From Xanthostigma xanthostigma (Eukaryota; Arthropoda; Insecta; Raphidioptera; Raphidiidae): a stretch of 64,000 nt of DNA. Where the stretch lies: contig OY754464.1 of the NCBI GenBank assembly GCA_963575645.1, forward strand, positions 48,722,192 through 48,786,191, given 5' to 3'. The position numbers and the translations under genes are program-made. The notes under the pieces are model-generated. The model worked only from the letters and a program-made list of their open reading frames with translations. It made no database searches and was not told the DNA's origin. This document shows, piece after piece, positions 10,661-21,470 of this stretch (the stretch's first letter is position 1; the number at the start of each line of letters is the position of its first letter).

Positions 10661-11043
10661 TTTAAGGACTAGGTATCTTAAATCTCTTTTCATCATTCGG
10701 CTCTGTGACGCTGCTAACTTTTTCTAAAGCTCTAGGTTTTGCCTAAAATTTTTTTTGCCTTAAAATTAAAAATGCCAATAAATTTGTCATACGAAATTTT
10801 GGCGCTGGTAAAGAATGTTTTTGAGCTCTCTGTAAAGTAGGAGAAGGATTTCAAAGCTATTATAAGTTTTTTTAAGTTCAATATTCGATGTGTTCCTAAT
10901 TATTATTAAGGATGTATAGGGGATATCTCAAATCACCGAAAAATAAAAGAATATCTGTCAACTTATTTCTTAATATATTTTCAATAAGTACCCAACATTT
11001 CTGGACGGTTTATTTAGTAGATTAAAATAATTAAAATTATGAA

Positions 11044-11287
11044 ATTACTATATTGAGGTAAGGTTTGGCTGAGGAACAATTTAAATAAGCTTTTTCGATG
11101 TGGTCAACGATTCAAAATTTTTATCAACAGGGTGTCTCAGGTAAGTTTGATGATGAGGATAAATTTTTTGAAATGTTGGTCACAAGTGAAACATCGGTAA
11201 AGCTTCAGATTTAAATAGTTCTTCATCCAAATTTTCCCTCAACGTTCAATATTTATAAGAACAAAACTAATTATGGATTACTATATT
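11044..11287. mobile_element. Palindromic Penelope-like unit with 11-bp target duplication
   Basis: ATTACTATATT flanks the insertion on both sides (11044-11054 and 11277-11287). The insert is two imperfect inverted arms meeting near 11130-11157, followed by a tail with AACAAAACTAATTATGG. It is clearly related to the unit at 21838-22074, sharing GAGGAACAAT, AAGCTTT and the tail. The right arm holds GATGATGAGG ... GAAAT, a decayed hammerhead-like core. Length, variable duplications and inverted arrangement fit Penelope-type retroposition. Confidence 0.65.
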
Positions 11288-11680
11288 AAATCAGCCACGA
11301 TCTTTTCATGCCAAGTACTGCTGTAAGGAAAAGTATAAATACGGAGAAATGTTAAAAACCTTTTTCAATATGTAAAATGCTGTCATACTACTAGGGAAGT
11401 CTTAATTCTTAAATACTTGATTCACAAATGAAAATTTACCACTTGCACAGTGCACATCCCTGTTTTATAATTGTATTTTACATACAAGGTGGTGAACATA
11501 GTATAACTTCATATTTTAGTACTTTTACCTAATCTCTTTTAAAGTCGAAACTGTTAAAATTAATAATCAGACTAGTTATAGAATCATAACACTAAACATC
11601 AAAGTGCATTTCGAGGTATTTATTTTAATTTAAATTTTGTTGTAATTGCAAGCGTAGAAGCCAAAAACCGCTTATATATA

Positions 11681-12208
11681 CAGTGTGGTCACCGATAATG
11701 GTAACAATGAATAGTTTTTATATCCTACTAGATACACAAAAAAGTTTTGATAGTTTTTCTATTCAGCTTGAAATTTACTATCGAAAACTGCAGAGATATA
11801 TTTTTTTGTACTTCAACTCAACTTGAAGTGTACAATGTACCTACCATTTTTTTAAACGACAACATATTTTTTTTTATTTTCGAAATCTCCAGTTTTTCTC
11901 CATAAATTCATATAAAATTGTCATAAGGTTGCATAAGAAAACATTTGAAAAAAATGTTATTGATTTATTAATTAAACAGACAGTAATAATTATAATTATT
12001 AATATGGACAATTAATGAATAATAATTATTATTACTGTTTTTTTAATTAATAAATCGATAACGTTTTTTCGAATATTTACATATGGAACCTGATGACAAT
12101 TCTGTATGTATTTATAGAGAAAAATATGAAGATTTCAAAACTAATATAAAAAAATATATGTTACCATTTGAAAAAAATGAAAGGACACTTCCGGTTGAGT
12201 AAACAATA

Positions 12209-12247
<39 letters not shown>

Positions 12248-12389
12248 TAATAAATGTTAATTGCTCTAAATGTACAAATTTAGGCAATAAATAATAAATT
12301 TCAAGTTGAATAAAAGATCTATTCAAACTTTTTTTTGTATCTAGTCGGATACAAATTATTGACTGTTACCACTATCGGTGAACACATTG
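11681..12389. mobile_element. Near-complete 709-bp palindromic element
   Basis: The ends (CAGTGTGGTCACCGATAATGG and the complement of CCACTATCGGTGAACACATTG) are inverted, and the two halves can be followed inward almost to the centre near 12000-12012. The right half has gained a TAA microsatellite at about 12214-12250. TA bases flank the left end. No coding capacity. Confidence 0.75.
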
Positions 12390-13357
12390 CATATTTATTT
12401 AAATAACAAAAACCCTATTAAATCAGTGCACTGATCTTAACTAAAATGGTACGTTGCAATTGTGTTAATAAGAATGTTCATACTTTCTCAGCGAATAATT
12501 ACTGCTACGTTTTGTGTCTGTATAGCGATAGTAATATAAACGCCGTCGCACTAGTGCGTAAAGCAAAATAAACATTGTTATACTATCATTTCCAAAGTGA
12601 AAGTATGGAAATTCAACGCAGCCTTCATTTTAAAAGAAAACTTATTCAGAATTGACCGATGAAAATTTGGAAAATTACGTGAAATTCAGCTATTTTGTAG
12701 AGGATACGTGTAAAAAATAATATATGCATATGCGTGATGGTATTGTAACAAAACTGTTCTTCGCTGTGGTGGTAAATATTTATATTCAACAATCAAACGT
12801 TAACAAAACAAATAAACAAACAAACTAAAAGTACTTCTCTTATATAATGGAAATGAAATAAAAATAATAACGTAACAAAATAACTAAATTATAAGTAATA
12901 AAAATACACAAACACTATATACAGAAAACGCAACTATTTACAAGGTATATTTATGTCGATCCAGATTTATCTAAATGATTTAATGGTCTATTAATCACAC
13001 TGGTAGCTATATGTATTTATTTCGTACACGCGTTGGCTAACTGTCGATTGTGAACTTCGTCGCACACACTGTGTAACTGTCCCCACAACATTTTCACTGT
13101 GTCTTTTATACCTCTGCTGCCGCATGATCGAACATTCTGTAAAAAATCTATCTGCGCCGATATTCTTCTACGCAATTCTAGAAAGTTCGGGATTTTGTTA
13201 CCTGCGCGCAGTGTCAGTGGCGTGGTTCATAGTATTATGACTCGTTTTTAACATAATGCTGCATTCGCCATAATATATTATGTCATCACGCATTATAAAA
13301 GTAACCTACTATTCTACTCACAGTGCTGTTGACTTTTACTACTCTCAATTTTTTCAT
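12390..13357. other. No gene seen; possible old LTR-like or promoter-like patch
   Basis: Around 13020-13215 composition becomes less AT-rich and includes a CGCACACACTGTGTAACTG stretch. It might be an old solo LTR, but no boundaries were found. Confidence 0.4.
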
Positions 13358-13521
13358 TCAGTGAATATAATCATGTGTAAACTGTAAAGACTTTAGCGCT
13401 TTTTTGAATTTAGAAATCGAAAGTGCTTTCCGCTCTGCAGCAAGACTGTTGTAACATTTTAGACCAGAATACTCAAGGCTATTGCAATCATACTTAGGTT
13501 TAAGAAATAAAATTGAGTTAT
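13358..13521 (-). pseudogene. CR1/Jockey-like LINE reverse transcriptase C-terminal relic
   Basis: Reading the minus strand to a TGA at 13360-13358 gives about 50 codons including SLEYSGLKCYNSLAAERKAL and then SKFKKALKSL. This matches the conserved end of CR1/Jockey-type ORF2 proteins (a G...WN.LP.E....S...FK..LK pattern). Everything upstream is lost or unrecognisable. It is a 5'-truncated, decayed copy. Confidence 0.55.
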
Positions 13522-14130
13522 AATATAATAAGAACTTATTATTACTTGAATTATAAAGTTATCTAATATTGTTTTTTTTATTTACTTTCAGATAAAACCT
13601 ACGCGTGCGTTCGAAGCAGAAGATTAAAGATTCCGGTGAAATGTTCAGTAGCAGTAAAAATAATGTTCGGATAAAAATAATGTTTAATCATAAAAAAGTA
13701 CAATATATTAGATAATAAACATGTCTGAATTTAATAACATCAATTTGAATTAAATTTATAATAAGTGTCAATTTATGGCTTCCACAAATGAAAACTATAC
13801 AATTATCAAAATAAAATATGAAACTGCACAAATACTTGCGTATAAAAAAGTTTGTTTTTAAAAATAAATATGTAGTAAATTTGATCTTGAAACATTGTTC
13901 TTGACTTAACATTAAAGTGTCGGTGATGTGATACGCTAATGACCTTAGTTGTCGGGCGTCTATAATATACATGTGATGTGACAAAATGTTTATGGATAAG
14001 TAGATAAATAATAACTAAGAATACAATTAAAATCATCGAGACGATGTACGTGCTATATTAATTAAGATGCAAATAGTGTGCTCTGTGATTTGTGCCGGGT
14101 CGGTTTGAAGGCGATCGTTGGCGTTACGGC

Positions 14131-14245
14131 ATGGAGAACCGTTCGCACGGTTGTTGGATGGTGGGCACGAGAGCACTTTCTGTCTTGGGAATCATCGTAC
14201 TTTTGCTGCACCTCACGGCCGTTACGTCCTTTGCAGAAGAGAGAG
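14131..14245 (+). CDS. Candidate first coding exon: signal peptide, then GTAAGT splice donor
   Basis: From the ATG at 14131 there are 38 codons plus one base, ending AG|GTAAGT at 14245/14246, a perfect donor, leaving a phase-1 intron. The peptide starts with polar and basic residues, then a hydrophobic core LSVLGIIVLLLHLTAV (residues 16-31), then TSFAEER, with likely cleavage near SFA|EE: a classic secretory signal. A downstream ATG (14158, residue 10) would shorten the N-terminus but keep the signal. The exon is distinctly richer in G+C than its surroundings and has no sign of a transposon. Signal peptide exons ending in phase 1 are common in secreted and cell-surface proteins. The continuing exons are not recognised within the window, so protein identity is unknown; a large intron to the right is implied. 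An open frame running through the donor to 14298 adds 17 codons that are probably intronic. Confidence 0.6.
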
Positions 14246-14677
14246 GTAAGTTAAGTGAGATAAATGTTCTGTTTAGCACAGTTGGACAAAACAAATAAAA
14301 CAAACCTTCATTTATCACTTAAGCATAGTTCTGTCCCGTATATTTTACTTCAACACCAATTTTTTGTGCGTTTTTTTATACAGTAATATACGTATCATAT
14401 ATCAATTGAAACCAGCCTGATCTCGGACATTCGCTACTGTAGTGAACGATAATTTTGCTCGCATATTTTCTGGCAATAGTGTTGGCTTTGACGAGAAGCT
14501 TAAATTAAGCGGTAATCTGTAGTAAAGAGATAATAATTAGACAAGTTTTTATACAGTGTGTAAACAATTAATAATACAAGGAATAGAGACAATTTAGAGT
14601 AGAACTCGCGCCCTGAGGGTTCCGTACCGTTATTTTATAAAAATTAAATTTGTCATGTAATAATTCCATATAATATA
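14246..14677 (+). other. Start of presumed first intron; repeat scraps
   Basis: No exon-like sequence follows the donor. Near 14610-14635 is a GAGGGTTCCGTACC scrap, a motif also found in complementary form (CGGAACCCTAG) near 25410-25460, so a dispersed repeat is present. Confidence 0.45.
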
Positions 14678-15723
14678 AAGGGTGTCCGAACAAAAGCGCC
14701 TGATTTAATTTTAAAGAAAAAAACATTTATTTTTTGAATTAAGCAAACATTTTTATTTCAGCATAAAGAAAAATAGTTCCGATTAAACGTGAAATACAAC
14801 ATCAGGCAAATGGCCACCACAAAACCTCTGGCACAGGGCTATTCTTTTGTTGAAATATTGTATAACGTTTCCGCATAAATGTGACTGTATCTCACCAATA
14901 ACGCGCCGTATTTCCTCTTTATGATGTTCAACTATTTCAGGCTTATTCGCATAGGTATACCTTTTCCTTCACATAGCTCCAAAGAAAAAAGTTCATCGGC
15001 GTTATCTCATGATCTTGATGGCAAATGTTGATCGCCAAATCGAGAAATAACACGGCCTGGAAACTTGTTCTGCTGTAACACTATTGTTTCACGTGCTGTG
15101 TGGCAGGTCGCTCCGTCTTGTTGGAAAAATATGTCTTCCACATCAATTACATCTAATTCGGGTCACAAAAACTCCGTTAACATTTCGCGATACCGCACGA
15201 ACACCATTAACAGTTAGCGCATTTCCAGCCCAATTTTCAAAGAAATACGACCCAATCACTCCGTCAGCCCAAAATGCGCACCAAACAGTTACTCGCGGTG
15301 GATACATCCAGTACCACACGAGGATTTTAACACCCCAAATCCGACAGTTTTGCTTCTTTACGAATCCGTCAAGTTAAAAATAATTTTCTTCGAAAGATCC
15401 GCATTAATTTGATGATGTTCCAACATCACGCAATCAGCAAATCCACGGCGCTGCGCATGGTCGCTTGGCTTGATTTTGTAATTAAACGCCGCACTGTCGA
15501 TTCATTCAAAACTTGACGTAATTGGTGAACTGTTTTCGCAAATTTTTCACCATTTTTGTAATGTGTTCTTACAATAATTAAACGTTGTTCGTTTGAATAC
15601 TTCTCCATATTCTTAAATCGAGTGGTCTGTACGTGACAATTGTCAAAAAAAAAAAACACCGTATAACTCGTATTAACAAAATGGCGGCAAATTTAAATCC
15701 GGCGCTTTTGTTGGGACACCCTT
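14678..15723 (-). mobile_element. Decayed mariner-like element, 1.05 kb
   Basis: Inverted termini of about 25 bases, AAGGGTGTCC(G/C)AACAAAAGCGCC, bound a 1.05-kb insertion, the normal mariner length. TA precedes the left end; the right flank is AG, so the duplication has decayed or the end is off by a base or two. A mariner-family transposase relic lies on the minus strand. Confidence 0.88.
14783..15608 (-). pseudogene. Mariner-like transposase pseudogene
   Basis: The N-terminal part is still open from an ATG at 15608: MEKYSNEQRLIIVRTHYKNG ... STVRRLITK, the first helix-turn-helix of mariner-type transposases that begin with ME(K/R)Y. Frameshifts and stops follow. The C-terminal half is recognisable in pieces: WADGVIGSYFFENWAGNA then LTVNGV, a degraded stretch where the QDGA...H catalytic block should be, and the terminal QRFCGGHLPDVVFHV ending at a stop at 14783. 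The middle catalytic aspartate block is missing or mutated, so no active enzyme is possible. Confidence 0.85.
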
Positions 15724-15888
15724 AGAATCATAAAGTTATGATTATCGATTTTTTTTCTTTACATGTGCTATGCAACCTTCTTTCGCGCCAAACAAGATTC
15801 TAGGTTAACTGCAAACAATAAAAGTTTTGATAAATGAGTCAGTATAAAAAAAATAATCAAGTGGTTTGCAAAAACAAAAACAATAATT

Positions 15889-15957
15889 ACATCGATCAGG
15901 AATCGAACACAGGGCGCCCACGTGGCACTCAAGTTCTGCCACTGAATCACAGTCGAC
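15889..15957 (-). repeat. tRNA-Gly-like sequence, probable SINE head
   Basis: On the minus strand the stretch reads like a tRNA-Gly(GCC): an A-box-like region TTCAGTGGCAGAACTTGAG, an anticodon region TGCCACG, and an intact B box GTTCGATTCC. The acceptor stem does not pair well and the sequence continues into a non-tRNA AT-rich body to about 15780, so a tRNA-derived SINE or tRNA pseudogene is more likely than a working tRNA. The A and B boxes could still recruit RNA polymerase III. Confidence 0.6.
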
Positions 15958-15962
15958 TGCTT

Positions 15963-17387
15963 TAGTGATGGGTACAAGAATCGATTCAGTACTTGATTCT
16001 TCAAAGTACTCGCTGTACTCGAGTACTTGTAACTGGTATTCGAATACTGGAGACCGAGCACACATAGCAGTACAGGAATCGAATTCTTCCTTCAGTTGAT
16101 GCGTTTTTGCATCTGTGTGAATACACACTGGAGTCAGCACACTGTGCAGGGATTGAATTCTTTTTACAGTTCATGCGATTCTGTACCTGCACGGCGTATA
16201 CTACCGAATACAACTTAGGTATACCTATTTATAGATATTAGGCGTTTTGTCAACATTAATATAAACGTTAAGTGATAATCGCCACCTACTTACATAGTGA
16301 GAAGGGGCACGTACTTACTTATTTTGATTTTAATATTTTTATTAGGGTAACTAAAAACATTACTTAAATTATTTATTAAAAAATACAAAAATAAATAAAC
16401 TCTCCTTTTGACATAGAAACAAAATAACATTTAGATTAAAAAAAATTGGTTGTCTGTAAAGTCGGTTTACGGACGATAGTTTTACGTGATAACGTATTCC
16501 GTAATACATAACCTAAACCTCCCAAAATTTGGTTTCAATCCGCTTATCCTTGGTGTCGGAATGATAAGAAATGTCAAAAGTGACGTTTGCAACTTACAAA
16601 GTATTATGTTCTAATAATAATTAGTTATTCCAATACTTAACTTAGAAGGCGTTGCATTTCACAATATACTAATGTCAAAAAATTGAATTAAACATTAGAA
16701 ATGCAGCCGTTTTCATGTTAAGACAAGACATACGTTTGCTTCTAATTTCCATGTACGGCAAACAAAGACAACCGACCGCGTCGCGCCATGCATTACACAA
16801 CATTGCATTTATACAGCTATTTTTCTATATAAATTTGTATAAAAAAACTGTTTAGGCAAATTCTGTTATACGAAATCTATGTAAAATGTTCTCCTCTTTC
16901 GTTTAAGACTGGTTTCAAACCGATCTGATTTAAATTGAGCGAGAAATTAGCAAAAAGCACGCACAGGGTCAGGCGGAACGTTACGCGTTATGCGTTACGC
17001 GTTACACTTTTTCGTACATGCAGCCGGTGTTTTATCAATTTATAATATTGGTGATTCATCAATTTATAAGACGTTATCACGTCAAAATAAAATAGATATA
17101 GTAAGTTTAACGACAATAAGTATTTAAAAATATTATCATATCTAATTTTTTTAGTTATAACAATATAACATACATCAAAATTGCACGGCCAATCATCATT
17201 CAGTCGCCGGTATTCAGTTAGCATCGATTCTAAGCAGCTGACAGACTATCAACTGCATGCAATGAGAAGGTCATTTTAGAGTTTAGACAGTACTCGAGTA
17301 CGCGATACTCGGATAAGTATTCGATTCTTAAAAGTATTCGAGTACCGAGTACTCGATTCTCAAAAAAGCCGATTCTCCCCAACACTA
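15963..17387. mobile_element. hAT-like foldback element with TACTCGAGTA-rich arms
   Basis: Left end TAGTGATGGGTACAAGAATCG and right end CGATTCTCCCCAACACTA are inverted, with the TAGNGNTG tip common in hAT elements. Both arms are built from repeated TACTCGAGTA- and AATCGA-type words. No clean 8-bp duplication was found, and a TA-flanked element abuts the right end. Another repeat (16446-17087) is nested inside. Confidence 0.6.
16446..17087 (-). repeat. Dispersed repeat family A, copy 1
   Basis: Its two ends match those at 55822-56395 and 58698-59109 in opposite orientation. One end carries GTAAAGTCGGTTTACGGACG and ACGTGATAACGT, the other CAGCCGGTGTTTTATCAATT and ACGTTATCACGT. The paired ACGTGATAACGT words act as a 12-bp inverted motif. 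The interior differs between copies, as in non-autonomous DNA elements. Confidence 0.75.
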
Positions 17388-17950
17388 GGGCTCTTCATAT
17401 TTGCATACCAAACATCCTTTCAAAATTTGGTTTCAATCCGCTCATCCGTTTCACCTGTATCGTGTTCACAGACCAACAGACTACCAGACGCACAGAGTTT
17501 TTCCAAAAATATGTTTTTTGGATTCAGGGGATCTCAAAACGGAAAGATATTGTAAAATTTTTGAAAAGTGATTTTTGACCTAAACTAGTACCATTCCCCA
17601 CTTGTGGGTTGGAATGGTAAAATGCAAGTACAGTTCCGGTTGAGTTTGGCGTACAAAAAATATACCTACCTCAGAAGTTTCCGATAGTAAATTTCCAGTT
17701 GAGTAAAAAACTATTCAAACTTTTATTACCATTCCAACCCATTGTGGGGAATGGTACTAATTTAGGTCAAAAATCACTTTTCAAAAATTTTACAATATCT
17801 TTCCGTTTTGAGGTCCCCCGAATCCAAAAAACATATTTTTTGGAAAATCTCTGTGCGTCTGTTTGTCTGTGAACACGATACAGGTCAAACGGATGAGCGG
17901 ATTGAAACCAAATTTTGGGAGGATGTTTGGTATGCAAATATAAAGAGCCC
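17388..17950. mobile_element. TA-flanked foldback element with 235-bp arms and nested hairpins
   Basis: Ends GGGCTCTTCATATTTGCAT and its complement ATGCAAATATAAAGAGCCC are bounded by TA (17386-17387, 17951-17952). Arms run to about 17622 and from 17723. Each arm contains its own small palindrome ACCATTCC...GGAATGGT. The central 100 bases (CCGGTTGAG, GTAAATTTCC) resemble pieces of the 11681-12389 palindrome, suggesting a nested or chimeric history. A further related fragment is at 21562-21610. Confidence 0.8.
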
Positions 17951-18094
17951 TATTGTTTTTGGGGAAAATCGGCGCATGCGCAGAAGAGATATATGCTAAA
18001 ACGGTATTTTTTATATAATAATGGTATACTTTTCATAACGACTTATTATTCTATTTATTTTTTCAAGAAAGTTTTGTTAAATAATTTTTTTTCT

Positions 18095-18382
18095 AAACTA
18101 TAGGAGTTTCGGAAATATTTTGAAAATAAAAAAAAATCATCCGCTCTTTTGTTTTATGGATCTGTCAGAAATAAACTAGTTAGGCATGCTTTGATTAATT
18201 TAATACATGACGTGGAACATACTATGTAGGTAACCATGGCAACGAATAGTTAATATCTTATTGAATACTAGCCATTACCCGCGTCACCTCACTTGATATC
18301 AGAAATTTTATTTTCTTTATTATAATCAAATGTCAACATTTTTGAAGTTGGAATGGTCCCGTCGCCCAATTGGCTGGAATTT
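18095..18382 (+). repeat. Dispersed repeat family B, copy 1
   Basis: Related, in opposite orientation, to 33235-33535 and more weakly to 45845-46055. Shared landmarks include TGACGTGGAACAT, AACCATGGCAACGAATA, ATTACCCGCGTCACC and GTCGCCCAATTGGCTGGAAT. Possibly the 3' part of an old retroposon. Confidence 0.7.
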
Positions 18383-18442
18383 TTTTTTAATAGAATATAA
18401 GAATCATTCACTGTTACCACTATCGGTAACACCCTGTATATA

Positions 18443-18895
18443 CAGGGTGGCTCAAACCACCCGTATCACCCTTATAGCTATGAAAGTTCATCGATAAAGG
18501 GGAAAAGAAAAAATCAGTGTCTAATAATTTTTAAAATCTTTTAAATGAGGGGGGCAATTTTGTATTTTTAAACGGAAACTTGCAATTTTATTTTCGACGA
18601 AATTTGAAAAACTGTTTCATACAAAACTTGCGTATTTTGATGTAAGGAATCTGAATCTGCAATGAAATACAAGGGTTCCCATTTAATAAATAAAATTATC
18701 GACCAATTTTTCAGACAATTTCCATTTAACTATCTTGAGTTACCACTCTCCTCCCTCCAGGAGATGGGGTGGGGATGCCAAATTTGTTACCATTCAAAAA
18801 TTTTCAAAAATTGTTAGACACGTATTTTTTCTTTTCCCCTTTATCGATGAACTTTCATAGATATTAGGGTGGTACGGGTGGTCTAAGACACCCTA
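18443..18895. mobile_element. Foldback element with CAGGGTGG ends
   Basis: Arms of about 95 bases pair (landmarks TCATCGATAAAGGGGAAAAG and CTTTTCCCCTTTATCGATGA). The left end follows TA, the right end is CACCCTA. A terminal scrap of the 11681-type palindrome (CTGTTACCACTATCGG) lies immediately to its left. Confidence 0.8.
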
Positions 18896-20942
18896 TATAT
18901 AAAATGGTGCCAAAATGCTCAGGAGGTTATGAAACATTGAAAAATTTTGCTATGACGCCCAGATCCCGCCATCCACTGACGCCAATAGTGTATAATACAT
19001 TGGGCCATAGGGCAAATACGTTAATAAATAATAATGCAATAAAATTAATATTTCATATTAATCCTAGCTGGGCGTGATACCTCGAATCTTGTAATAGACC
19101 ATTGCATATTATAACCAATCGGCCACGCAACCAATTGACTGTCAGTACTTAGCAGATATTATATACTTATTTACACTATACAAAGCCTGCTGGTTAGACA
19201 ATAGTTATTTGTTATACCTACTGTCATTATGTATCTCTGACGTAATGACAATATGCCTGGTATAACTGTTAAAATGCGCTGATACTCGTTATTATTATTA
19301 TTATTATTAGCATAATGTCGCCACTCGTGCGTAATAAATCCTATTAAATAACTAGATATACAATCTGCTACTATATGTGGTATATTGAAAGAATGGTAAT
19401 ACCTACTCGTATTATTATCATGCAACAAGAGTAGGTATACCTGTTATATGTAAAAGCAAAACAAAAAAAAGTCAAAAAAATTATATTTTAAGTTCAATTT
19501 ATTAATTAGGCTCCATATTAATTTGACTGATACAAGATTTAGTGAATTTTGTAGTACTGAATATACTACGTATGTACAAAAAATTAATTAACTGTAGTAG
19601 GCCTCCCATGTATCAATTTTTGGTTGATTTGTTAATTATATGTTCATTTGTTTATTAAACTGACAAACGTGTATAATAGCCTCCTACCTCAGCTCTGTGT
19701 ACATTTACAATTGGCAGTATGCAAATCAGTAAACTATCGGTAACCCCCAAACTAATTAGGTTTCTAATTTGGTAGTAAATTGTTCATAAATTTCATGGAA
19801 TGATTTATTTCAACAATGCAGTCAATTTATGATTATAGGTATTGAAAACAAGGAAATTTGCGAAAGGGTGTATGTCCAAACAGCAATATTTTAAATAATA
19901 TAAAACAAACAGATTCGATTTAAAAAGTATTGCAAAGTACTAAAAAATATATATTTTTGTTCCATTTAATATTATTTAAGATATACTAAAAAATATATAA
20001 GTATCATTTTTTTCTGATATTAATATTCGCAGAATATTTACACGAGTTTTGCACAGCTTAGAAAAACTGCAGTTTCTTAATATTTTTAACTGAAATTAAT
20101 TGGTTTCGATAATAGGTGTTTAAATTATCGATTTACTCGATATATCAAGTTTCAAAAAATTGATATCAATATCAAGTAATCGCGATAATATATCGCGCAT
20201 TCTTAAGCCCTGGTGTTTTAAGATAGTAATATACCCGCCGAAAATTGAAATGCAACAACAAAAAAAGTGCATACAGAAATAAACGGATGTGGTTTTCTCG
20301 GTAGCTGCGCCACAACCGTTACTTCTTTTCACACGTTTATTGTTACATCATTCACCGTTATATTGCGGCCGTTGTATTAAGATCCCACTATCTTAGGAAA
20401 CCAATGCTTAAAGGCTAAGTCATGACCTCTTGATTATATGATTCATGTTAAGAACCACTGGTCGATATATAACCCTGACAGTTGGTAGCCTTGTACTACG
20501 AAGAACTTAAATGTAAATAAGTAAGTATGCTATAGCGATTTCCATAATTTAAACGTACACTGCGCGAACGAACGAAGAGAATTCTGAAACACGGTTATGT
20601 TATCTCCATGAGATTGTATTTTAAATAGGAAACCCTTCCATTCATTGGTCTGTATTAATATTATGTACAAAGTTAAATTATTCCCTTTGATATTACGTTT
20701 GTTCCAACAAATAATCGTACATTCGTTTTAGAAAATGTTTAAACATTTCATGAAGTGATCAGTGAAATTATCCTTACCGCAGTCCTACCACTGAGTGAAG
20801 TATAGATAGAGAAAAAAAAATTGTTTGAAGCAAGCAAACATTTGTTTGTGCCTAGTGGATTGTATAATCTATTTGAACCAAACAGTGATGTTTTGCCTCA
20901 AACAACATTTTGTTTGCCTCAACTATTTTCGTTTGATCTATA
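18896..20942. other. No gene seen; scraps of repeats
   Basis: At 18900-19020 there is an end fragment (CGCCATCCACTGACGCCAATAG) shared with the TIR elements at 28849 and 53021. An ATT microsatellite sits at 19289-19309. The rest shows nothing recognisable. Confidence 0.5.
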
Positions 20943-21158
20943 TGTCGTAGTCATAATGCAAAATTAGGCTTTTTACAAAATGTCTAGGCATTTTATAAAA
21001 AGCCGGCAAAACGCGAGCGGACAATGCAGTTTCCGTTATGACTATACCAATTCAGGCAAATTGATAAAATGCCGGCAAAATGTGAACAGAAGAACGTGTA
21101 TCTCGTTCTGACGCATTATTTTCAGGCATTTTACAATTTACCAACAGCGATGTAGTCA
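20943..21158 (+). repeat. Left terminal inverted repeat of the Ginger-type element
   Basis: Contains repeated subterminal words: GTAGTCATAATG near the tip, TTATGACTATACC in the middle, TGTAGTCA at the inner edge, plus several GGCATTTTA(T/C)A or complement words. Such repeated words are plausible transposase binding sites. Confidence 0.85.
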
Positions 21159-21173
21159 AAACGCACAACAGTG

Positions 21174-21470
21174 ATGGACCTGAAAAATGGTCTCTACAAA
21201 TTAGGTACCTCTAAAGGAATTCTCAAAACTTGGTTTTCCAGAAATGATATTCAAGAATCCTTAGTCGGTTTTGAAGATGAAGTTCCTGATACACTAATAA
21301 CCGTAAGAGAGGCAGTTGTACATCATTCACGATTTGGGGGTCAAGGGTTTCAAAAATGTTTCTGTAAGGCTAGTAGCAAACAGTGCAATTCAAAGAAATG
21401 TGCTTGCTTTAAAAATAACAATTTATGCTCGTCCAAATGTCATGGAAGTTCGACATGCAGTAATAAGTAG
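21174..21470 (+). pseudogene. Ginger-type transposase C-terminal fragment (CXC-like tail)
   Basis: A 98-codon frame from an ATG at 21174 starts immediately inside the left TIR. Residues 1-60 are unremarkable (EVPDTLITVREAVVHHS). Residues about 61-98 form a GGQGFQKC motif followed by a cluster of eight cysteines with C-x-C, C-x4-C-x-C and C-x3-C spacing and a terminal NK. This tail is typical of Ginger- and KRBA2-like integrase-derived transposases and resembles the CXC (tesmin/TSO1-like) metal-binding fold. A full protein is many times longer and would carry the DDE integrase core, so this is the surviving 3' end. The frame is intact and begins at an ATG, so expression as a small zinc-binding peptide cannot be excluded. 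Confidence 0.7.

Larger units (their letters stand above)
8759..11043. other. No gene seen; repeat-poor spacer with one perfect hairpin and one duplicated block
   Basis: Apart from the hairpin at 9913-9953 and the duplicated block 10322-10660, both listed separately, no coding or RNA signature was recognised. Confidence 0.5.

Noticed and set aside
13176..13188. Perfect three-part heat-shock element TTCTAGAAAGTTC
   Set aside because: Nine fixed bases are expected about once by chance in a window this size, and no gene start is nearby.
15889..15957. Functional tRNA-Gly gene
   Set aside because: Acceptor stem does not pair and the sequence runs into an AT-rich body, so a SINE or pseudogene is more likely.
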